NCBI GenBank assembly: GCA_002348385.1
Contig: DEBD01000034.1
Coordinates: 64,234-128,233 of the forward strand
Length of the DNA: 64,000 nt
Direction of reading: 5' to 3'
From: Gammaproteobacteria bacterium UBA2965
GTDB lineage: Bacteria > Pseudomonadota > Gammaproteobacteria > Pseudomonadales > Azotimanducaceae
Position numbers and translations under genes: made by a program. Below the pieces are notes generated by a model, which saw only the letters and a program-made list of their open reading frames with translations, did not search any database and was not told the DNA's origin. Position 1 is the stretch's first letter; each line of letters opens with the position of its first letter. Positions 26,633 to 36,058 of the stretch are shown here, in pieces.

Positions 26633-28366
26633 TTGATCATCCTCGGCCTCTCCGGCGCTTTGAACCATGACCCGTCTGCCGCGCTGCTCGTCGATGGCGA
26701 GGTGGTGGCGGCGGCCGAGGAGGAACGATTCACGCGCATCAAGCACGCGCGCAACCACATGCCGGTGGCGGCGACCGAATACTGCCTCGACGCGGCGGGT
26801 ATTTCTCCGCTCGACGTGGATGTGGTGGCTTTCCCCTACGCGCCCATCAGCCTGGCCTCTCCGGCGCGCTGGCACTACGCGCGCCGCTACTGGTATGCGC
26901 CCGACCGGGCGCTGGACGCGATCTTCAACGGCAACCGACGCTTTCGCCGCAATCGCGGGCGCGTGCGGGAGGCGGGTCTTCAAGTGGGCATCGACTGGGA
27001 CCGCACCCGCTTCGTGCCGGTGGAGCACCATCTGGCCCACGCGTCCAGCGCTTATCACCTCGGCGGCTTCGAAGGCAAAACCGCTGTCATGAGCGTGGAC
27101 GGCAAGGGCGAGTACGCCACCACCTTCTTTGGTTACGCGGAAGCTGGCCGCATTCACCGCATCAAGGAATTCTACGATCCCGATTCGTTGAGCAGCGTAT
27201 ACGGTGCAATCACGGAGTATCTCGGCTTCGAGATGCTTGACGGAGAGTACAAGGTAATGGGTATGGCGCCCTACGGCGACCCGGCGCGGCTAGACCTGAG
27301 TCGGTTGATCGCTCGCCGCGCCAAGGGCTTCAAGGTGGATACCCGCTACGTCAACACGGTGGGGCTGCGCCGCCACAAGGAAGCGGGCGTGGGCTACTAT
27401 TTCAGCGACCGGCTTATTGACTGGCTGGGTCCCCGGCGCAAGGAAGAAAGCGCTGACGAGCCCTACGTCCACTACGCTGCCGCCATGCAGAAGCTGTTTG
27501 AAGATCGCTGCCTGGAACTGATGGATACCTACCTTGCAGACGTGCTGCGCGAGACCGGCCGGTTGGCGTTTGCCGGAGGTGGGGCGCTGAACGTGAAGCT
27601 AAACCAGCGCATCCTCGAGCGCGGCGATGTGCGGCAACTGTTCGTGCAGCCCGCGGCCGGCGACTCCGGGACGGCGCTGGGGGCTGCCGCCGTCGTTGCC
27701 GCAGCCCGGGGCGAGCGCGTCGCACCCCTTCGGCACGTCTACCTGGGCCCCGACTATTCCAACGACCAATGTCTCGCCGCGCTTAGTGCCCATGCCGACA
27801 GCGTTGCCTGGGAAACCCTCGACAACGTGCCGGCGCGTGCGGCTGCGCTTTTGGCCGCTGGCCATCCGGTGGCCTGGTTTCAGGGCCGCATGGAGTTCGG
27901 CCCCCGAGCGCTGGGGGCGCGCAGCATCCTAGGTTGTGCGAGCCACGCGGGCATTGCCGATCGCATCAACACCCAGATCAAGTTCCGCGAGCGCTGGCGG
28001 CCCTTCTGCCCGAGCATACTGGACCGCGTGGCTGAAGACATGCTGCAGACCCGCCATGCGGCGCCATACATGACCATCACCTTCGACGTGGCGCCCCATT
28101 GGCGCGACCGGGTGCCAGAGGTGGTGCACGCAGATGGCACCGCTCGGGTGCAGGTGGTGGAGCGTGCCACCAATCCCAGATACTACGCGCTGCTGGAGCA
28201 GATGGAGGCGCTCACCGGAAATGGCGTGGTGCTGAATACGTCGCTGAACCGCCGGGGTGAGCCCATGGTCTGCTCTCCGGAAGACGCGTTGGATATGTTT
28301 CTAGGCTGCGATCTGCAGTACCTGATGCTCGAGGACCACCTGGTGACCAAACAGGCCCATGACTGA
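26633..28366 (+). CDS. Carbamoyltransferase (NodU/CmcH family), probably LPS-core modifying
   Basis: Transfers a carbamoyl group from carbamoyl phosphate, via carbamoyl-AMP, to a sugar hydroxyl. The 577-residue protein has the ASKHA-type N-terminal domain (LGLSGALNHDPSAALLVDGE, EEERFTRIKH, VPVEHHLAHASSAY, GKGEYATT) and the C-terminal YrdC-like part (FQGRMEFGPRALGARSIL, NTSLNRRGEPMV). Translation must start at TTG 26633, because an upstream stop leaves no earlier codon. The position equals PA5005 of Pseudomonas, reported to carbamoylate heptose II. It overlaps the next glycosyltransferase by 8 bases. Confidence 0.88.
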   Translation: MIILGLSGALNHDPSAALLVDGEVVAAAEEERFTRIKHARNHMPVAATEYCLDAAGISPLDVDVVAFPYAPISLASPARWHYARRYWYAPDRALDAIFNGNRRFRRNRGRVREAGLQVGIDWDRTRFVPVEHHLAHASSAYHLGGFEGKTAVMSVDGKGEYATTFFGYAEAGRIHRIKEFYDPDSLSSVYGAITEYLGFEMLDGEYKVMGMAPYGDPARLDLSRLIARRAKGFKVDTRYVNTVGLRRHKEAGVGYYFSDRLIDWLGPRRKEESADEPYVHYAAAMQKLFEDRCLELMDTYLADVLRETGRLAFAGGGALNVKLNQRILERGDVRQLFVQPAAGDSGTALGAAAVVAAARGERVAPLRHVYLGPDYSNDQCLAALSAHADSVAWETLDNVPARAAALLAAGHPVAWFQGRMEFGPRALGARSILGCASHAGIADRINTQIKFRERWRPFCPSILDRVAEDMLQTRHAAPYMTITFDVAPHWRDRVPEVVHADGTARVQVVERATNPRYYALLEQMEALTGNGVVLNTSLNRRGEPMVCSPEDALDMFLGCDLQYLMLEDHLVTKQAHD

Positions 28367-29420
28367 TTCTCCGCCACGCGTGCTGCAGGTGTGCCCTAAC
28401 GACCATCCGCCCTTCGCGGACGTGGTGGCTTTCCACGCGCGCGCCCTGGAGCGGCTGGGGTTCGATGTGGGCACGGTGTTCTTCGCGCCGCCCACCAGCA
28501 AGCTGGTGCCGGACGCCACCTATCTCCAGCAAGCGGACCTGCGCGCCACGCGCGCTCTGGGAGCAACGTTGCGGCGCGCGCTGGACGGCGGGCAAGGCGA
28601 GCCGTTCGCGCTTGCGTTGTGTCATCGCTATCGGGGCATGCGCGGTTTCATGGCCTCTGGTGTCCCGGCGCGGCGCACCCTGTGCGTAGCTCACGAATTC
28701 GGTCTGTTTCGGCGCGCGCGCCGGCGCTTGCGCCAGCGGCTGCTGCCGTCCGGAGCGGATTTTGCGGGAGTGTCCGGCGCCGTCGTGGAAGAGCTGGCCG
28801 CCACCGTGGCCGTGCCCACTTTGCTACCCAACGGTATCGATCTCGAGCGCGAGGACGACCTGCGTCTTGATCGCGATGCTGCCCGCGCACAGCTTGGGCT
28901 TGCCGGGGAGCACCTGCATGTGGGGGTGGTGGGCCGCCTGCATCCGAAGAAGCAGCCCCAGCTCGCCCTTGAGGGCTTTCGCGCCTTTGCCGCCGGGCAG
29001 CCCAACGCGCAGCTCACCTTTCTCGGCGAGGGCGAGCTGGCGGCTGTGCTTCAACAATCCGCCGAGGGCCTGCCCGTGCGCTTCGGCGGTTTCGTTGCCC
29101 ACGCATCACGCTACCTGCGCGCCTTCGATGTGGTGCTCATTACGTCCACCGAGGCCGAAGCGTTCAACATGGCCGCGCTGGAAGCGATGGCCGCGGGCGT
29201 GCCCGTGGTGGCTGGACCCGCCCCTGGACCGCGCTTCGTGCTGGGCGACGCGGGCGTGTTCTTCGGTCGGCCGGATCCGGCAGCGGTGGCGGATGCCCTG
29301 GTGCGGGCGTGTGTGCCGGGTGCCGCTGAACGTCTGGGCCAGCGAGGGCTGGAGCGCGCGCAGCGCGAGTTCTCCGTGGCGGCGGGGGCCCGTCGGCTGA
29401 GCGCCTATGTAGACCGCTAA
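28359..29420 (+). CDS. GT4-family glycosyltransferase, LPS core (WapH-like position)
   Basis: A 353-residue retaining glycosyltransferase. The N-terminal Rossmann half starts VLQVCPNDHPPFADVVAFHA. The C-terminal half has GVVGRLHPKKQPQLALEGF and the donor E-x7-E motif in STEAEAFNMAALEAMAAGVPVV. No membrane segment is seen, so a peripheral inner-membrane location is likely. It corresponds in position to PA5004 (wapH) of Pseudomonas, which adds an outer-core hexose. The substrate cannot be deduced. It is the last gene of the ilvE-started unit and converges on the acyltransferase gene. Confidence 0.82.
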   Translation: MTDSPPRVLQVCPNDHPPFADVVAFHARALERLGFDVGTVFFAPPTSKLVPDATYLQQADLRATRALGATLRRALDGGQGEPFALALCHRYRGMRGFMASGVPARRTLCVAHEFGLFRRARRRLRQRLLPSGADFAGVSGAVVEELAATVAVPTLLPNGIDLEREDDLRLDRDAARAQLGLAGEHLHVGVVGRLHPKKQPQLALEGFRAFAAGQPNAQLTFLGEGELAAVLQQSAEGLPVRFGGFVAHASRYLRAFDVVLITSTEAEAFNMAALEAMAAGVPVVAGPAPGPRFVLGDAGVFFGRPDPAAVADALVRACVPGAAERLGQRGLERAQREFSVAAGARRLSAYVDR

Positions 29421-29424
29421 GCCG

Positions 29425-30348
29425 TCAGTAGGGGCGTGCCTCGCCTTGCGGCCGCGTTTTGAACCGGCGGTGAATCCACAGGTACTGATCCGGGTGCCGC
29501 GCGACCGCCTCTTCCACCAGCTCGTTTGCCCGGGTTGCGTCGGCAACTTCATCACCCGTGGGATACCCCGGCGGTGCGGGGCGCAAAGTTACGTGCCAGG
29601 CGAGCGTGTGCCAGTCTCTGTAGATCTCCAGGAACACTACCGGTGATTCGTTGAACTGGGCGAGCCGTGAGGGCGTGGTGATGGTGGCTGCGGGCACCCC
29701 GAAGAAGGGCGCGAAAACCGAATGCTTGGGGCCGTAGTCCTGATCGGCCGCGTACCATACGATGTGTCCCGCTTTCAGCGCTCGCAAAAGGGCTCGGACG
29801 TCAGAGCGTTCTATGACCGCCCCGTAGTAACGGCGGCGGCCTCGCAGCTGAAGCCAATCCCACACCGGGTTTTTGCTGCGCCGGTACATCACATCCACAT
29901 CCACATGCCGGGTCAGCGCCGGAGAGAAGGTGTCCAGGCAGGTGAAGTGCCCGCCCAATAGCAGCACGCCGCGCCCCTGTGCGTGAGCGTTCCGAAGGTG
30001 CTCGAGCCCTTCGATCTGCACCCGTTCGCCTAGCGGGCTGTTGGGATTAAGCCAGGTGATGGCCGCTTCCATGGCACCGGCCCCCACGTGCTGGAATACC
30101 TGCTTCAAGCGGCGTTCGCGCTCCGCGCCACCCGCCTCGGGGAAGCACAGCGAAAGGTTCACTCGTGCGATGTGACGCCTTCCGGCGGAAAGGTGGTAGG
30201 CGGCCCAGCCCAATGCACGCCCGGTGTCGAGCGCCAGCTTGAGCGGCAGGCGGGTGACCAGCCAGGCAAACCCCACTGCCGCCCAGGTGCCCCACACTCT
30301 GGGTGAGCGCGTTGTCGGTGCTGCTCGTTTTCTGCTCACTGTTTCCAC
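29425..30348 (-). CDS. lpxL: Lipid A biosynthesis acyltransferase (LpxL/HtrB-like)
   Basis: Adds a secondary acyl chain to Kdo-lipid IVA at the inner membrane, using acyl-ACP. The 307-residue protein has an N-terminal hydrophobic helix (about 18-35), the catalytic H-x4-D motif in GGHFTCLD, MYRRSKNPVWDW, and YAADQDYGPKHSVFAPFFGVPAAT typical of LpxL/LpxM/LpxP. A GTG start at 30348 or a second GTG four codons later are both possible. It diverges from hldE across 55 bases. Chain length and position (LpxL or LpxP type) cannot be told by eye. Confidence 0.85.
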   Translation of the reverse strand: METVSRKRAAPTTRSPRVWGTWAAVGFAWLVTRLPLKLALDTGRALGWAAYHLSAGRRHIARVNLSLCFPEAGGAERERRLKQVFQHVGAGAMEAAITWLNPNSPLGERVQIEGLEHLRNAHAQGRGVLLLGGHFTCLDTFSPALTRHVDVDVMYRRSKNPVWDWLQLRGRRRYYGAVIERSDVRALLRALKAGHIVWYAADQDYGPKHSVFAPFFGVPAATITTPSRLAQFNESPVVFLEIYRDWHTLAWHVTLRPAPPGYPTGDEVADATRANELVEEAVARHPDQYLWIHRRFKTRPQGEARPY

Positions 30349-30403
30349 TCGCCGGCCGTGCGCGAATTGTAACGGCCCGACCCTGTGTTACCATCCGACG
30401 CCC

Positions 30404-31840
30404 ATGAAACTGCCCTCCCTGCAAGGGGTCAATGTGCTCGTTGTGGGTGATGTGATGCTGGATCGCTACTGGTCCGGTCCCGCGCACCGAGTCTCTCAAG
30501 AAGCCCCCGTTCCCGTCGTTCACGTGCAGCAAACCGACGAGCGCCCTGGCGGCGCAGCTAACGTGGCGCTCAACGTTGCCAGCCTGGGCGCGCGCTGCAC
30601 GCTCGTTGGCATGGTAGGCAACGACGCCGAGGCAGGCGCGCTAAGAGGACGTCTTGAGGCGGCTGGTGTCGTGTGCGACTTTGTTAGCGTCACGGGTTGG
30701 CCCACCGTGGTCAAATTGAGGATGGTGAGCCAGCGGCAGCAGTTGCTGCGCGCGGATTTCGAGCAGTCATTGCCTGAGGATCAGCAGCTGCACCAGGAAT
30801 TGCTTGGCAGGGTGCAAGGGCATCTGGACGCAGCGGGTGGGGTCAGCGCCGTGGTGCTGCAGGACTACGACAAAGGCGCCGTAGCGGAACCCGAGGATCT
30901 CATCGACGCCGCTGCCGGGCATGGGGTTCCGGTGGTGGTGGATCCAAAGAGCAAACCCTGGAGCCGCTATGCTGGCGCCGCCGTGCTCAAGCCCAACGGT
31001 GAGGAGTTTGCCGCCCAGGTGGGTGCCCCCGAGTCCGACGAGCAGCTGCTCACCCTGGCCGGTTCGGCCTGCGCTGAGCACCGTATCGGATTCATGGCCG
31101 TAACCCGCGGGGAGCGGGGCATCGCTGTGGCCGAGGCGGGCGGCGCCCATGCCCATGTGCCGGCGCTGCCCGTGGAGGTCTACGACGAGACCGGTGCGGG
31201 CGATACCGTGGCGGCGGCGTTGGCGCTGGGGCTCAGTCTCGGCTGGACCAGCGTGCGCTGTGCGGAACTGGCTAACATGGCGGCCGGGCTGGTGGTGGCC
31301 AAGGCGGGTACCGCCGCTGTGTCCGGTCCCGAGCTGGCCGTCGCGCTTTCCGCTCGCACCCACGGATCGCGCGGGCCGCTGAGCCAGGACCAGCTGCGCG
31401 ACGTTTTGGCTCAGGCGCGCGACGCGGGCGAACGCATCGTGTTTACCAACGGCTGTTTCGATATTCTGCACGCGGGCCACGTGGCTTACCTGGAAGAAGC
31501 CCGCGCTTTGGGTGATCGTCTGGTGGTGGCCGTCAACGACGATGCCTCCGTCACCCGCATCAAGGGGCCGGGTCGTCCGGTGAACGCGCTGGAACGCCGG
31601 CTGAAGGTATTGGCGGGCCTGCAGTGCGTAGACCACGTAGTAGATTTTGCCGAAGACACCCCCGAGGCGTTGCTTCGCCTGCTGCAGCCGGACCTGCTGG
31701 TGAAAGGTGGCGACTACGCCCCTGACCAGGTGGTGGGCGCGGACATCGTCGAGGGTTACGGCGGCGAGGTGCGCGTGCTGGGATTGGTGGAAGACGTGTC
31801 CACCAGCGGTATCGTGGAACGTCTCCGCGACCCCGAGTGA
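30404..31840 (+). CDS. hldE: Bifunctional heptose 7-phosphate kinase / heptose 1-phosphate adenylyltransferase HldE
   Basis: Makes ADP-D,D-heptose, precursor of the sugars added by WaaC and WaaF. From ATG 30404 the product has 478 residues (E. coli 477). The N-terminal ribokinase-like domain shows VLVVGDVMLDRYWSG, ERPGGAANVA and the anion-hole DETGAGDTVAA. The C-terminal nucleotidyltransferase shows TNGCFDILHAGHVAYLEEAR and a final GGDYAPDQVVG segment. The stop overlaps waaP (GTGA). A TTGTAA-16-TACCAT pair ends only about 9 bases before the ATG, so the mRNA leader may be very short (weak evidence). Confidence 0.96.
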   Translation: MKLPSLQGVNVLVVGDVMLDRYWSGPAHRVSQEAPVPVVHVQQTDERPGGAANVALNVASLGARCTLVGMVGNDAEAGALRGRLEAAGVVCDFVSVTGWPTVVKLRMVSQRQQLLRADFEQSLPEDQQLHQELLGRVQGHLDAAGGVSAVVLQDYDKGAVAEPEDLIDAAAGHGVPVVVDPKSKPWSRYAGAAVLKPNGEEFAAQVGAPESDEQLLTLAGSACAEHRIGFMAVTRGERGIAVAEAGGAHAHVPALPVEVYDETGAGDTVAAALALGLSLGWTSVRCAELANMAAGLVVAKAGTAAVSGPELAVALSARTHGSRGPLSQDQLRDVLAQARDAGERIVFTNGCFDILHAGHVAYLEEARALGDRLVVAVNDDASVTRIKGPGRPVNALERRLKVLAGLQCVDHVVDFAEDTPEALLRLLQPDLLVKGGDYAPDQVVGADIVEGYGGEVRVLGLVEDVSTSGIVERLRDPE

Positions 31841-32673
31841 GCGCGGGCGAGCTTTACCTGCGAGAAGACTTTGCCCGGCACTGGGCCGGACGGGATCCGT
31901 TTGCCGAGATCGAAGCCCTTCGGCGTGACCCGGTGCGTGAGGTGGCCAGCCGCAGCACGTTTCGCTTCGAGCTGGATGGCAGCGCTTACTTTGCCAAGGT
32001 CCACGGTGGCGTGGGCTGGCTGGAAATCCTGAAGAACCTGGTGGTGGGCAAAGCGCCGGTGGTGGATGCGGGCAACGAGTACCGCGCGGCCACCTATCTC
32101 GCCGGTCTGGGGCTCCACACTCTCAAGGTGGCCGCCTTCGGCACGCGCGGTCGCAATCCAGCACGGCGGCGGTCGTTTCTGGTCACCGACGAGATCACGG
32201 GTGCCGAAACCCTGGAAGATCTCACCCTGGACTGGCCTGAGAATCCCCCCGACCCGGTGGTGAAATGGGCGTTGATTGACAAGTCGGCCCACGTCGCGAG
32301 TACCATGCACGATGCGGGCATCAACCATCGCGACTTCTACATCTGTCATCTAATGCTGCAGGCGCCTGGCGCGCTCACCCGGGAGTCTCTGAACTTCAAT
32401 CTGTATTTGATGGATCTGCACCGGGCCCAGCAGCGGGCCGGCGTGCCGAGGCGCTGGATGGTGCGTGACTTGGCTGCGTTACTCTACTCCACCTACGACA
32501 TCGGGCTCAGCCGCCGTGATCGCATGAGGTTCTTGAAAGCGTATTTCGACATGCCTTTGCGCGACGTGCTGCGCCGCCACGCTAGCTTGCTGGCCGCTGT
32601 ACAGGCGCGTGCGGATAAGCTGTACGCCAAGGCCCAACGCAAACGGCTGCTGCCGCGTCAGCAGAGCGCCTGA
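31837..32673 (+). CDS. waaP: LPS core heptose kinase WaaP/RfaP
   Basis: Phosphorylates heptose I of the LPS core, adding the charges that bind divalent cations and stabilise the outer membrane. The 278-residue protein has the WaaP landmarks YFAKVHGGVGWLEILKNL, the catalytic loop GINHRDFYICHLML and the metal loop LYLMDLHRAQ. It starts at GTG overlapping the hldE stop, so is coupled to it. Together with the tandem kinase at 25.2 kb, this gives three kinase units in the locus. In Pseudomonas the WaaP function is essential; this gene is the best candidate for that role here. Confidence 0.92.
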   Translation: MSAGELYLREDFARHWAGRDPFAEIEALRRDPVREVASRSTFRFELDGSAYFAKVHGGVGWLEILKNLVVGKAPVVDAGNEYRAATYLAGLGLHTLKVAAFGTRGRNPARRRSFLVTDEITGAETLEDLTLDWPENPPDPVVKWALIDKSAHVASTMHDAGINHRDFYICHLMLQAPGALTRESLNFNLYLMDLHRAQQRAGVPRRWMVRDLAALLYSTYDIGLSRRDRMRFLKAYFDMPLRDVLRRHASLLAAVQARADKLYAKAQRKRLLPRQQSA

Positions 32674-32722
32674 TCTTCCGCCGGTTGCGTCCTGCTTGGC
32701 GCGGGCTGATGGCCGGCTGGTT

Positions 32723-33478
32723 TCAGCCGCCAACAGCTTCGGCGTTGGCCGCCAAGTGCCCGGGGTCGATGGTGCCCACCACCACACTGCACACGCCAGT
32801 TTGCTCGGCGGCCCAGGCCAGGTCCGCCGGGTCGCCGTGCCCGCTGGATAGTGCCTTTTTCACCAGAACGCCGCAGCCCTGATCCGCTGCAGCGGCCACC
32901 ACGGCGCGCTGTTGGTCCTCCCGGGGATTCAGCGTGGCCATGATCACGTCCACGCCCAGGTCAAGCGCGCGCTGGCCACCGTCTATTGTCTTGTGTGAGA
33001 TGCCCACCGCCCGCACCAGCCCTTGCTCTTTTAAAGACAGCAGCGTGGGCAGCGCGTCGGACTGATCCAGAATCTGCAGGTCGTTGCCATCGGAATGAAT
33101 GAGCACGATGTCCAGGTAGTCGGTCTGCAGTCGCGCGAGCGAACGTTGGATGCTTTGTTCCATGGCGGCCGTGGAAAAGTCGAATTGCGATCGGCCATCT
33201 TGGAAGGATTCACCTGCCTTGGTGCAAATGATCCAGTCCTGGCGCTGGCCCCTGAGCAGGTGGCCGAGGGTTTCCTCGCTGGTACCGTAAGCGGGGGCCG
33301 TGTCCAGCAGGTTCACCCCGTGTTCCCGTGCCTGCGCCAACAGCCTGCCAGCAGATTCGCGGGAGGGTATCTGGAAGGTTTCCGGGTAGGCCACGCCGCG
33401 ATCTCGGCCCAGCTTCACGGTGCCAAGCCCCAAGACCGAAACCTGCATGTCCGAACGGCCCAGGCTGCGCAGCTCCAT
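32723..33478 (-). CDS. Aldo/keto reductase
   Basis: A 251-residue NAD(P)H-dependent aldo-keto reductase, somewhat short for the family (about 280-330). The catalytic tetrad is visible: Asp and Tyr in VNLLDTAPAYGTSEE, Lys in IICTKAGE, and His in DIVLIHSDG. The ATG at 33478 overlaps the stop of the FAD oxidoreductase upstream (ATGA), so the two are translationally coupled; the frame is open further upstream, but that part is not family-like. Substrate unknown. Placement between waaP and waaA suggests, but does not prove, a link to surface sugars or lipids. Confidence 0.85.
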   Translation of the reverse strand: MELRSLGRSDMQVSVLGLGTVKLGRDRGVAYPETFQIPSRESAGRLLAQAREHGVNLLDTAPAYGTSEETLGHLLRGQRQDWIICTKAGESFQDGRSQFDFSTAAMEQSIQRSLARLQTDYLDIVLIHSDGNDLQILDQSDALPTLLSLKEQGLVRAVGISHKTIDGGQRALDLGVDVIMATLNPREDQQRAVVAAAADQGCGVLVKKALSSGHGDPADLAWAAEQTGVCSVVVGTIDPGHLAANAEAVGG

Positions 33479-34656
33479 CAGTGCTCCCAGGGTACCTGGC
33501 CCACGGGCGCTGCGGCCATGCCATCCAATGAGATGCGGGCCGATGGCTGGACCGGGGCCGCCAGCAGCGCTGCGGCGGCGTCTCCCAGAGCAGGCGCCAG
33601 GCTCAGTTTTACCGGCCAACAGGTCAGCACGGGCCCGTGTGCCTCCACAAAAGGATCGTCCGGTCGGCCGCCGTCGTCGCGCAACGGCTCTGCCCGATCA
33701 ATGCGCAAGCCGCGCACTTTGGCGTCGTCCCAGTTGAGCCACCCCACGCAGGCGCGCAGCTCTTCCCGGGCCTGCTCGGCCAGTGCCTGCTCATTGAGCG
33801 ACACACCGTCCTCCGCCAGCTGACCTCCCAGGTACCACACCTGTTGGTTGGATCTGGGATCGGAACGAGCGTGCGTGGTAATGGTGAGGCGTGGCTGGCT
33901 GCCTCGCAGCCCGGTCAGGCAGTGGGCGTACATGGGATCAGTGTGTTGGTGAAAGACCATGGCCTGGTGCAGCCCGCGCAGCTGCATGCGCGCGGACGGT
34001 ATCGCCAGCGCCCCAAGCAGTGGTCCGTTGCCCGCCCCGGCGCACAGCACCAGCTGGCGGGCGGTGATCCGGTGCTCGCCCAGAGTGAGGGTGACGTGGT
34101 CGTCCTGCAGTGCCACGTCGTCCGCCTGCAGCGCGTGCCGATAGATGTGCCCGGCAACGTTGCCGCGCAGCAGCCGCACCAGGGCGGCAGTGTCGATCAC
34201 CAGATCGTCCACCCCGTACACTGTGCCGGTGAAGTCGGTACGCTGAAACACGGCCGGATAGTCGGCGGCCGTAAGCTTGTCGATCCGTCCACGCATCAGC
34301 TTGCTGGCGAAGAAGGCTGTCAGCCGGTCTTGCAGCGAGCCCTGTGCGAACACGAAGTAGCGCTGGCACAGGGGCGTGAGGGCGCGCAGATCCAACTCGC
34401 CGCTGCCCGCCAGGCAGGCGCGCCAGCGGGCTGGCATGTGGGCGATGGCGGCGGTGGCCGGGCTGAGGTTGCCATCCAGGCTGTACTTCAAACCGCCGTG
34501 AATCATGCCCTGGCTGGCCAGGGTCTGCCCGCCGCCCAGCGTGTGCGCCTCCAATAACAGCAGGGAATAGCCCCGCTGGACGAACAGGTTTGCCAGCCAT
34601 AATCCGGCAATCCCGCCGCCGACGATGACCAGGTCCACGACTTTCCTGGGGTGCAT
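33478..34656 (-). CDS. FAD-dependent oxidoreductase (DAO family)
   Basis: A 392-residue flavoprotein with an N-terminal dinucleotide-binding GGGIAGLWLA loop, the acidic end of strand two (LLLLEAHTLGGGQT) and a SQGMIHGG segment resembling glycerol-3-phosphate dehydrogenase/D-amino-acid oxidase-type proteins. The second FAD contact appears as LVLCAGAGNGPLL. No signal peptide or membrane helix is visible. It diverges from waaA, with 99 bases between starts, and is the first gene of a two-gene unit with the aldo/keto reductase. Substrate unknown. Confidence 0.82.
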   Translation of the reverse strand: MHPRKVVDLVIVGGGIAGLWLANLFVQRGYSLLLLEAHTLGGGQTLASQGMIHGGLKYSLDGNLSPATAAIAHMPARWRACLAGSGELDLRALTPLCQRYFVFAQGSLQDRLTAFFASKLMRGRIDKLTAADYPAVFQRTDFTGTVYGVDDLVIDTAALVRLLRGNVAGHIYRHALQADDVALQDDHVTLTLGEHRITARQLVLCAGAGNGPLLGALAIPSARMQLRGLHQAMVFHQHTDPMYAHCLTGLRGSQPRLTITTHARSDPRSNQQVWYLGGQLAEDGVSLNEQALAEQAREELRACVGWLNWDDAKVRGLRIDRAEPLRDDGGRPDDPFVEAHGPVLTCWPVKLSLAPALGDAAAALLAAPVQPSARISLDGMAAAPVGQVPWEH

Positions 34657-34755
34657 GGGGCAGCGAGCCTACGGGGTGCGCCGGTGGCCCGCAACTGCCT
34701 GCTGCTGGACGGCGCCCGTCTTGACGCAGCCATCCGGCCTGCGCAGGCTTGGTGG

Positions 34756-36042
34756 ATGCTGCGCATGCTCTACCGGCTGCTGTTGGTTCCCGCCTATCCG
34801 CTCGCCCGGCTGCGCCTGGCATGGCGGGCCCGCCGCGATCGGGCATACGGTGAGCGTGTGTCTGAGCGTTTCGGCCACGTGGCAAAAGAACTGCCGCGCG
34901 GGGCTGTCTGGTTTCACACCGTGTCAGCGGGAGAGACCATCTCGGCGGTCCCGCTGATTCGCAGGCTCACCGAGGAGTTTCCCGAGCTACCGTTCCTGGT
35001 AACCACCATGACCCCTACGGGTTCGGCCCAGGTCCGACAGCGCCTGGGTGATGGTGTCGCCCACTGCTACGCCCCTTACGATTTCCCCCGTGCCGTGGAG
35101 CGCTTCTTCGAGCGCATGCAGCCGCGCGTGCTCGTGCTTATGGAAACGGAGCTTTGGCCGAATTTCATCGACGCGGCCCATCGGCGGGGCATTCCCGTTG
35201 TGCTCATCAACGCGCGGCTGTCGCCGCAATCTGCCCGAGGTTATGCGCGCATCGGTTCGCTCACCCGGGACATGCTGCGCAAGATCGCCTTCATCGCCTG
35301 CCAGTATCCTGACCACGCGGAGCGTTTTCTCGCGCTCGGGGCTGATAGCGCTAAGGTGAGCGCCCTGGGCAGCGTGAAGTTCGACGTGCGGCTACCCGAA
35401 GATCATGCGCAGCGCGTTGCAGCACTGCGCGGTGGCTGGGGCGCCGACGCAAGAAAGGTGTGGATCGCGGGTAGCACCCACCCCGGCGAGGAAAGCACCC
35501 TGATCGAAGCCCACAGGGAAGTTTGTCGTACCCACCCCGATGCTCTGCTGCTGTTGGTGCCACGCCATCCCGAGCGCGCCGATGACGTGGAGAGGCTTAT
35601 TAAAAGCGCAGGGCTGTCGGTGCGTCGGCAAAGTGCCGTTCAGGGAGAGGGCCTCGACGGCGCTGCGGTGGTGCTGTGCGACACCATGGGCCAGCTTCAA
35701 TATCTTTATGGCCTGTCCGAGGTGGCATTTCTCGGCGGGAGTCTGGTTAGCGTGGGTGGACACAACCCAATCGAAGCGGCCGTGTGCGAGCAGCCGCTGA
35801 TCATGGGGCCAGAGACGTTCAACTTTCCCGACGTGGTCGCCGCCTTCAGCGACGCGGGCTGCCTGTTTGTGGTGACCGATGCACACGCTGTGGCCCAAGT
35901 GGTGGCACGGCTGCTCTCCGATGAAGCGGAGCGAGCTCGGCTGGGCGCGGTGGCCCGCCAAGTAGTGGCAGACAATGCGGGGGCGAGCGAACGCATTCTG
36001 GCGCTGCTGCGCGCCGAGATCCGCGCGCGTCAGCACCTCTAG
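34756..36042 (+). CDS. waaA: Kdo transferase WaaA (KdtA)
   Basis: Transfers Kdo from CMP-Kdo to lipid IVA at the inner membrane. From ATG 34756 the product has 428 residues (E. coli 425) and starts MLRMLYRLLLVPAYPLARLRL, aligning with the E. coli membrane-anchor start. ATG 34765 is an alternative with better spacing to GGTGG. Conserved parts are FHTVSAGET, TTMTPTGS, LVLMETELWPNFI, AGSTHPGEE and GGSLVSVGGHNPIEAA. Whether it adds one, two or more Kdo units cannot be told. It converges on tolC with 16 bases between stops. Confidence 0.95.
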   Translation: MLRMLYRLLLVPAYPLARLRLAWRARRDRAYGERVSERFGHVAKELPRGAVWFHTVSAGETISAVPLIRRLTEEFPELPFLVTTMTPTGSAQVRQRLGDGVAHCYAPYDFPRAVERFFERMQPRVLVLMETELWPNFIDAAHRRGIPVVLINARLSPQSARGYARIGSLTRDMLRKIAFIACQYPDHAERFLALGADSAKVSALGSVKFDVRLPEDHAQRVAALRGGWGADARKVWIAGSTHPGEESTLIEAHREVCRTHPDALLLLVPRHPERADDVERLIKSAGLSVRRQSAVQGEGLDGAAVVLCDTMGQLQYLYGLSEVAFLGGSLVSVGGHNPIEAAVCEQPLIMGPETFNFPDVVAAFSDAGCLFVVTDAHAVAQVVARLLSDEAERARLGAVARQVVADNAGASERILALLRAEIRARQHL

Positions 36043-36058
36043 CCGGTCAATCGCGTTC

